From: Parcubacteria group bacterium
GTDB taxonomy: Bacteria; Patescibacteriota; Minisyncoccia; Moranbacterales; JAKLHP01
NCBI GenBank assembly: GCA_041657845.1
Contig: JBBABD010000004.1
Location: 1 to 52,498, forward strand
Direction: 5' to 3'
DNA length: 52,498 bases
Position numbers and translations under genes: made by a program. Under the pieces are notes generated by a model. That model had not been told where the DNA came from. It was given only the letters and a program-made list of their open reading frames with translations, and searched no databases. This document shows positions 47,386-52,498 of the stretch, one piece after another. How positions within the stretch are numbered: position 1 is the stretch's first letter; every line of letters begins with the position of its first letter.

Positions 47386-48837
47386 ATGTCCAATAATGAC
47401 GTTGCAGTTAGATTTAATAAGGTGTCCTTCGAATACGGACGCAATAAGCCCATTTTGATCGAGGCTTCTTTTTCGCTCCGGCGCGGATCGAAAATAACGC
47501 TGATGGGGCAGAATGGTGCGGGGAAAAGCACCATGCTGGAACTCATAACTGGCGCCTTGAAGCCGGATGACGGAACAATTTATGTCGATTCGGGACTCAA
47601 AATTGCCTATGCCAAGCAGGTTATTCCCCGAGAATTTATGCCGCTCTCCGTTCGGGAATTTTTTGCCAAATATTTTTCCGGAAAAGATTATGAAATTGAC
47701 CGGAGGATCAAAGAGGTGCTGGAGGTAGTCAATTTAAAAGCTCCGCACGATAAAATAATCAAAACATTTTCTGGTGGACAGCAGGCAAGGCTGCTTTTAG
47801 CTTCGGCACTTATTCAAGATCCGGATCTGCTTATCCTGGATGAGCCGACTAATAATTTGGATAAAGCCGGAATCGAACACTTGACGCAATTTTTAATCGG
47901 GTGTGACAAGACATGCATTGTGATTTCTCATGATGCGGATTTTTTAAATATGTTCACAGATGGCGTGATTTATCTCGATATATTTACCCATAAAGTTGAA
48001 CAATATCTCGGCGATTATTATGTGGTGGTAGCGGAAATCGCAGATCGTATTGAAAAAGAAAAAATGAAGAATGCACAATACGAAAAAGAGATTATTGCTA
48101 ATAAAGAAAAAGCCAATTTCTTTGCCAATAAAGGAGGAAAAATGCGCTTGGTTGCAAGAAAAATGCGCGATAAAGCGGCAGAAATGGAAGCAGCTAAAGT
48201 TGACGTAAGAAGAGAAGATAAGGCGATTCGAAATTTTGAAATTCCGGTTCAAGAAGGATTAAGCGGCGAGATTATAAATATAGCATCTGTTGTTGTGATG
48301 AAAAACCATGAGGCAACTTCAAAGAAAATTCGAATATCACTCAAAAAAAATCAGCACTTGTTTCTTTGCGGACCCAATGGAATCGGAAAAACCACCCTCT
48401 TGGAAGCCCTGGCCAGCGGAAAAGCTGAAGGTGTCAAAATTGCCGATAAAGTTAGGGTTGGATATTACCGGCAAGATTTCTCAACACTGAATTTTGAAGA
48501 TACGGTTCATGATTCATTAGCGGAAGTGATGCAGGAAAATGATGAAGAAAGATTGCGTTCGGTTGCCTCCGGATTTCTCATCGATAAGACAATTATTAAT
48601 GCCAAAATCGGAACTCTTTCGGAAGGGCAGAAGGGGTTGGTGGCTTTTGCGCGATTGGTTCTTGAAGAGCCGGGACTTTTAATTTTAGACGAACCGACTA
48701 ATCACATAAATTTTCGCCACCTGCCTGTTATCGCCAAAGCGTTAGATTCTTTTAAAGGTGCGATGATTTTGGTGAGCCACGTTCCTGAATTTGTCGCGCA
48801 GATTAGGATAGATGAAATATTGGATTTAGAAAAATAG
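47386..48837 (+). CDS. ABC-F ATPase
   Basis: A 483-residue protein with two ABC ATPase domains and no membrane helices, the ABC-F layout of ribosome-associated translation factors. Domain 1: LMGQNGAGKSTMLELI, signature FSGGQQARLLLASALIQDPD, LLILDEPTNNLDKAG. A linker with charged helices (~res 225-300) is the P-site tRNA-interaction motif region. Domain 2: LCGPNGIGKTTLLEALASG, LSEGQKGLVAFARLVLEEPG, LLILDEPTNHINFRHL. The second signature is LSEGQ instead of LSGGQ. ATG 47386 is chosen over an in-frame GTG 18 nt upstream. It may act in ribosome rescue or antibiotic protection; the subfamily is not decided. Confidence 0.93.
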   Translation: MSNNDVAVRFNKVSFEYGRNKPILIEASFSLRRGSKITLMGQNGAGKSTMLELITGALKPDDGTIYVDSGLKIAYAKQVIPREFMPLSVREFFAKYFSGKDYEIDRRIKEVLEVVNLKAPHDKIIKTFSGGQQARLLLASALIQDPDLLILDEPTNNLDKAGIEHLTQFLIGCDKTCIVISHDADFLNMFTDGVIYLDIFTHKVEQYLGDYYVVVAEIADRIEKEKMKNAQYEKEIIANKEKANFFANKGGKMRLVARKMRDKAAEMEAAKVDVRREDKAIRNFEIPVQEGLSGEIINIASVVVMKNHEATSKKIRISLKKNQHLFLCGPNGIGKTTLLEALASGKAEGVKIADKVRVGYYRQDFSTLNFEDTVHDSLAEVMQENDEERLRSVASGFLIDKTIINAKIGTLSEGQKGLVAFARLVLEEPGLLILDEPTNHINFRHLPVIAKALDSFKGAMILVSHVPEFVAQIRIDEILDLEK

Positions 48838-48887
48838 TTTTAAATGGTATAATTGAAATGCCATAAAAAGTAAAAAAGCATAATCTT

Positions 48888-49901
48888 ATGCTAAGTAGAA
48901 TTGAATTTAAGAATAAATATTTTTTTGGAACAGTGGCTGTTGTATCGGCGATGATTTTATTCTCCATCGGTTTTTTTGTTGGAAAAAAAAATGATACTCG
49001 AGGCGGGGGAAATAACAATGAGCAAAGCAAGGAAATTCGACAGTCCGGATATAATTTCATTAATCCTCTTTTGGAATGCGAAATGGGAGGCGATTCGCCA
49101 ATATTGAGATCTTCAGAATTAGAAATAAAAAAAACAATTCAAGATGAAGTGATTGAAAAAAATCCGGACGTCAACATCTCATTGTATTATAGAGATCTTA
49201 AAAATGGTCCCTGGTTTGGAATAAACGAGCAAGCTGGATATTCTCCAGCCAGCCTTTTGAAAGTTCCTCTATTAATTGCTTATTATAAATACGCAGAACA
49301 AGATCCGGAAATTTTTGAAAAAATAGTTTTGTTCGACAAGCCTTCTCCGGGTTTTTTTCAACAAGTCAGACCCAAGGAGCATATTGAAGCGGGGAAGAGT
49401 TACGCAATTTCACAGTTGATTGAATCAATGATAAAATATTCCGACAATGAAGCAACTAATCTTTTGTTTCAAAATATGGATCCGCAAAACTTGAGTTTAG
49501 TTTTTAATGACTTGGGAATAAATATGCCTGACATTTATGATTCAAACAATTCAATGTCAGTCAAAGACTATGCTTCTTTTTTTAGAATTTTATACAACGC
49601 TTCTTACTTGAACAGAAGCATGTCGGAAAAAGCGTTGAATCTTTTTTCAACAATTGAATATAAAAACGGACTTGTAGCCGGAACCCCGGAAGACATACTA
49701 GTTTCTCATAAATTCGGAGAAAGAGAATCTTTTTCTGAAGACAAGCAAGTTGTGAGGCAACTGCATGATTGCGGGATAGTATATCATCCCTACAGGCCTT
49801 ATCTGATTTGTATTATGACCAAAGGAAAAGATTTTGAAAACTTGTCAAAAATTGTCTCCAATATTTCTAATATTGTGTTTGAGCAGGTTGACAGAAGATG
49901 A
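48888..49901 (+). CDS. Beta-lactamase-fold serine hydrolase, membrane-anchored
   Basis: A 337-residue protein with an N-terminal anchor (VAVVSAMILFSIGFFVG, ~res 16-32) and an exported domain of the class A beta-lactamase/penicillin-binding fold. The active-site motifs are SLLK (S122-x-x-K125) in YSPASLLKVPLLIAYYK, SDN in KYSDNEATNLLFQNMD, and an HKFGE in place of K-T/S-G. This variation and the missing clear Glu166 equivalent make a true beta-lactamase unlikely; it more probably is a wall-peptide enzyme or inactive relative. TATAAT lies at 48847-48852, ~40 nt upstream. Confidence 0.85.
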   Translation: MLSRIEFKNKYFFGTVAVVSAMILFSIGFFVGKKNDTRGGGNNNEQSKEIRQSGYNFINPLLECEMGGDSPILRSSELEIKKTIQDEVIEKNPDVNISLYYRDLKNGPWFGINEQAGYSPASLLKVPLLIAYYKYAEQDPEIFEKIVLFDKPSPGFFQQVRPKEHIEAGKSYAISQLIESMIKYSDNEATNLLFQNMDPQNLSLVFNDLGINMPDIYDSNNSMSVKDYASFFRILYNASYLNRSMSEKALNLFSTIEYKNGLVAGTPEDILVSHKFGERESFSEDKQVVRQLHDCGIVYHPYRPYLICIMTKGKDFENLSKIVSNISNIVFEQVDRR

Positions 49902-49933
49902 AATTATTTTATTGGGAAAAAATTACGAAATTA

Positions 49934-49962
49934 TTGACAAAATCCATTTTTTGCTGTATAAT
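49934..49962 (+). promoter_or_regulatory. Consensus sigma70 promoter
   Basis: TTGACA (49934-49939), 17 nt, TATAAT (49957-49962): both hexamers are perfect. It is the strongest promoter in the window and has a ~190-nt leader before the next gene. Confidence 0.9.
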
Positions 49963-49968
49963 GAAAAT

Positions 49969-50049
49969 ATAGTAGTGAAATAAAGCGGTTCTTCTGTGCT
50001 TGAAATAGGGGATTTCCTTTATAGAGAGGGTGTTAAAACCTTTTTTTTG
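49969..50049 (+). ncRNA. Candidate small RNA or structured leader
   Basis: The ~80 nt after the consensus promoter end in GGTGTTAAAACC followed by T8 (50041-50048), which could be a terminator. GGTT near the 5' part and AACC at the end can pair. No ORF of note lies inside. It may be a separate small RNA or an attenuating leader for the MerR-type gene; there is no recognised family. Confidence 0.35.
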
Positions 50050-50059
50050 TTGTTTAGCG

Positions 50060-50110
50060 TTGAATATATCCAATATATTTAATCTATGCAATCTATTCAA
50101 TATATTCGCG
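50060..50110. repeat. AT-rich imperfect repeat (AATCTATTCAATATATT-type)
   Basis: Short imperfect tandem units (TTGAATATATCCAATATATT, AATCTATGCAATCTATTCAA) in the leader upstream of the MerR-type gene. Like the other intergenic AT repeats in this window; no function assigned. Confidence 0.45.
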
Positions 50111-50154
50111 CGAAAAAATAATCTAATGAAAACAATTATTAATATTAAAATATT

Positions 50155-50346
50155 ATGAATAATCTCAGAGTCAAGGACATTGAGAAAATTGTAGATCGCG
50201 ATCGCAACACGATTCTTCGCTGGGAAAGGGAAGGAAAAATTCCTCATCCCCAGAAGGATTCACGCGGATGGCGCGTTTACACAAGCGAAGATGTGAAGAC
50301 CATCGTTAGTTTTGTGTCTTCAAGAAGCTGGAGCAACAGTCTCTGA
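50155..50346 (+). CDS. MerR-type helix-turn-helix protein
   Basis: A 63-residue DNA-binding protein with one winged HTH of the MerR/excisionase type: LRVKDIEKIVDRDRNTILRW is the HTH, followed by EREGKIPHPQKDSRGWRVYT with the wing, and SEDVKTIVSFV. There is no effector domain, so it resembles a short regulator or excisionase. It follows the consensus promoter and a ~190-nt leader. The kelch-repeat gene begins 88 nt after its stop; a shared transcript is possible. Confidence 0.85.
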   Translation: MNNLRVKDIEKIVDRDRNTILRWEREGKIPHPQKDSRGWRVYTSEDVKTIVSFVSSRSWSNSL

Positions 50347-50434
50347 TGTTTTTATTTTTTGCGTATGGCATAAATAAGCATCAGAGCCAAGCTCCGGAGG
50401 TTTCTGATTGATCAAAAACAAAATAAAAGAAGAA

Positions 50435-52498
50435 ATGAAAACAGAAAATAAAATATTCAAAAAAAGAAAAATAGAAAATCCCGACTTCCAGGGAAAATTT
50501 TTGTTTAGAAATTTGGATGATGTTTTCAGAAGTCCTATATGGGGGGAAAATGTTCTTGGAAAAACATATCAAAGAATTTTACTGTGGGAAAAAATATTAA
50601 GAAATTCTTTAAAAATAATTCGAAAATCAATTACGGTAGCCGGAAAAATTTCTGTCTATTCAATTGTTTTTGGAATTGCGCTGGCTCTTGTTTATTCGTT
50701 AATTCCCGGAGTGCTTTCTGCGCCTAAATTTATTTCTATTTCAAATAAAGCGGAGTTCGATCTGGGACAATTTTCTGGAGTAACTTCAGAAAATTCAACT
50801 GATTCAATTCAACTTAAGCCGGCCGGAAGTTGGAACGCGCGAGTTTGGACTCCGCCGGAAGATATTATTGCTTATGGGCATACTTCAGCAATGGTTGGAA
50901 ATTACCTTTATGTCTTTCGCGGATACTCCGGAAACTCTTTTTGGAGATACGATACAGTCAACAATGCTTGGAGCAACTTGGCAGATCTTCCCCAGCCTTC
51001 ATACTACGGAGCTGATATGGTTTACAATTCAAATTCCGGAAAAATTTATGCAATGTTCGGAGGATACTCGCAAAAATTTTACAGTTATGATATTGAGAAC
51101 AACGAGTGGACGCAACTCAACGATCTTTTAGACACTCCATATTCGGGAGCATCATTGGCGTCTGACGGTAATAGCATATTTGCCATGAGAGGAAACGCGA
51201 CAACTGATTTTTGGGAATATCAAATTGGAACGGGAAAGTGGAGGGGACGTGCGCCAATAACTTTAACAATCAGCACCGGAGGAAATTTGGTAAATGGGCG
51301 CGATGGAAATCTTTACGCTGTTCGAGGAGGCAACTCGATAAACTTTTATCGCTATAACATTTCAGCTAATCATTGGTATACGATAGCAGATGCCTCCTAC
51401 GGCGGAGGAACTCTATCTTTAATTCCATCAAGCGGGTGCAGTAATGGTTCTTGCACAATGTACGGAGAACAAAAGGGAGTTTATTGGAATGGGTATTTAT
51501 ATTTTATGAGGTCGTACGGCTATATGGATTTTCTTAGATATCAGCTTTCAACCAATACTTGGGAAGTTTTAACTTCTGATCCGACTCCCCAAGCAGTTAA
51601 TTATGGGTCGTTAACTTTTAATGAAACCGAAAATCTTATTTACGCTTTCAGAGGAAACGGAACGACGGATTTTTGGAAATTTGATCCGGCGGCAACTGCT
51701 GGACAAAGATGGATTGGACCGAAACAGGTTTCCAATACAGCCGGCACTCTCCAAGCTTTGTATTTGGGAAGCGATGTCATTTGGAACAAACAAACAGGAG
51801 TAAATAGCAAGCTCTATGCCTTCCAGGGAAATAATACGGCTAACTTTTTTGTCTACGATACAACTGGCAATTCATGGACAACCGGCGCTCCTAATCCGGG
51901 TTTTACAATTAGAAATGATATGAAAGGTGAAGCTAATAGTTCCGGAAACATATATATGCCCAGATACAGCAATGCCAGTATCATTCAAATATTTAATGGA
52001 ACAGCATGGTCGGCAATGACAGCTCAGCCGACTGGGGCTACGGCTACTGATGGAGCCGGACTGACATTTGTCGGAAATGATATTTATTATATCCGCGGAG
52101 GAGCGAATCCTTGCATGTACAGGTACAACTCAGGGTTATCTACGCCCGCTTGGGGAAGTTGTATTGCAACGGCCATTAACACTTCCGGCCAAATAACCAC
52201 TTACTATCCTTATATCGGAGCCAGAATTACTTCAGATGGAACGGATGTCTATATGTTTCCGGGAGATGGAGAGACGGCTTTCCTGAAATACACAGTGTCT
52301 TCCGGTACCTGGTCGAATTTAACCAAGACCCCTTTTTCTCAGTATTATGGATCGGATATTACTTATGATTCGGAAAACTCAAAGATATACGCCTTAGCTG
52401 GCATGTACAAAGATGAAACTTGGGAATATGATATTCCAGCTAATACGTGGAGACGTCTTCCGAATAGCCAGAAATTTACTTTTGGAAGAGTTCCAGAA
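50435..52498 (+). CDS. Large kelch-repeat exported protein (3' end outside window)
   Basis: At least 688 residues; the frame is open to the last base, so the protein continues. A basic cytoplasmic start with a conserved-looking WEKILRNSLKIIRKSITVAG precedes one membrane or signal helix (~res 78-98, YSIVFGIALALVYSLIPGVL). Beyond it come kelch-type beta-propeller repeats of ~50 residues, each with a G-[NS]-x-[LI]-Y and a W near the end, for example GNYLYVFRGYSGNSFWRYDT, GKIYAMFGGYSQKFYSYDI, GNLYAVRGGNSINFYRYNI and NLIYAFRGNGTTDFWKFDP. Such propellers bind other proteins or glycans. It is probably a cell-surface protein used for contact; this is inferred from architecture. Confidence 0.85.
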   Translation, partial: MKTENKIFKKRKIENPDFQGKFLFRNLDDVFRSPIWGENVLGKTYQRILLWEKILRNSLKIIRKSITVAGKISVYSIVFGIALALVYSLIPGVLSAPKFISISNKAEFDLGQFSGVTSENSTDSIQLKPAGSWNARVWTPPEDIIAYGHTSAMVGNYLYVFRGYSGNSFWRYDTVNNAWSNLADLPQPSYYGADMVYNSNSGKIYAMFGGYSQKFYSYDIENNEWTQLNDLLDTPYSGASLASDGNSIFAMRGNATTDFWEYQIGTGKWRGRAPITLTISTGGNLVNGRDGNLYAVRGGNSINFYRYNISANHWYTIADASYGGGTLSLIPSSGCSNGSCTMYGEQKGVYWNGYLYFMRSYGYMDFLRYQLSTNTWEVLTSDPTPQAVNYGSLTFNETENLIYAFRGNGTTDFWKFDPAATAGQRWIGPKQVSNTAGTLQALYLGSDVIWNKQTGVNSKLYAFQGNNTANFFVYDTTGNSWTTGAPNPGFTIRNDMKGEANSSGNIYMPRYSNASIIQIFNGTAWSAMTAQPTGATATDGAGLTFVGNDIYYIRGGANPCMYRYNSGLSTPAWGSCIATAINTSGQITTYYPYIGARITSDGTDVYMFPGDGETAFLKYTVSSGTWSNLTKTPFSQYYGSDITYDSENSKIYALAGMYKDETWEYDIPANTWRRLPNSQKFTFGRVPE

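Overview
The window is an AT-rich bacterial chromosome segment that looks like a member of the Candidate Phyla Radiation (Patescibacteria), most likely of the Parcubacteria type. The reasons are small single-copy housekeeping genes without biosynthetic operons, a compact type IV pilus operon, VanW-, PrsW- and RhuM-family genes, few Shine-Dalgarno sites, and a tRNA gene interrupted by a self-splicing intron. UGA acts as a stop (groEL, for example, ends in TGA). The lineage is an inference; nothing in the window names it.

Layout. 1-5813: end of mreB, two adjacent GT4 glycosyltransferases, DNA polymerase III delta', ftsQ-like and ychF. 5819-7657: groEL under a consensus promoter and a CIRCE operator, then a terminator. 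7663-18405: histidine kinase and response regulator, then pilB-pilC, three prepilin-like genes, pilM-N-O and a small membrane protein. 18407-18760: four tRNAs (Arg-TCG, His-GTG, Arg-TCT, Lys-CTT) on the minus strand from one promoter. 18823-23802 (minus): VanW protein, Hsp20, PrsW-like protease, valS. 23936-26001: DUF378 protein, HU, a MITE-like element, a transglutaminase-like protein, PanD.

26078-42594 is the accessory region. It holds a RhuM-Fic protein, AbrB-like protein plus RadC, and a six-gene operon (SppA/SDH-type protease, membrane protein, DUF6941-like protein, membrane protein, type III Mod and Res). After these come an HsdS remnant, a zinc-ribbon protein and a broken RhuM gene. 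Five small genes follow, each preceded by a GTAATTAATTAC-type palindrome, then a GIY-YIG protein, a lipoprotein, a PUR-domain protein and RecQ. Four promoters in this region share one architecture: a TTATNCACA box, a -35 8-9 nt later, and a palindromic -10 (TGATATAATATCA). This suggests common control of otherwise unrelated accessory units.

42599-52498: tsaD (minus), an ECF-type sigma factor, a CofE-like ligase, tRNA-Glu, and a tRNA-Asn split in its anticodon by a group I intron with an HNH endonuclease. These are followed by an exported coiled-coil protein, an ABC-F ATPase, a beta-lactamase-fold protein, a MerR-type HTH protein and the start of a large kelch-repeat surface protein that runs off the window.

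The most unusual signals are: (1) the composite promoter family; (2) small palindromic or AT-rich elements inserted in frame into two glycosyltransferases, YchF and TsaD; (3) the intron-split tRNA-Asn; (4) the protease/membrane/type III R-M operon as a candidate defence cassette; (5) the palindrome-punctuated gene array.
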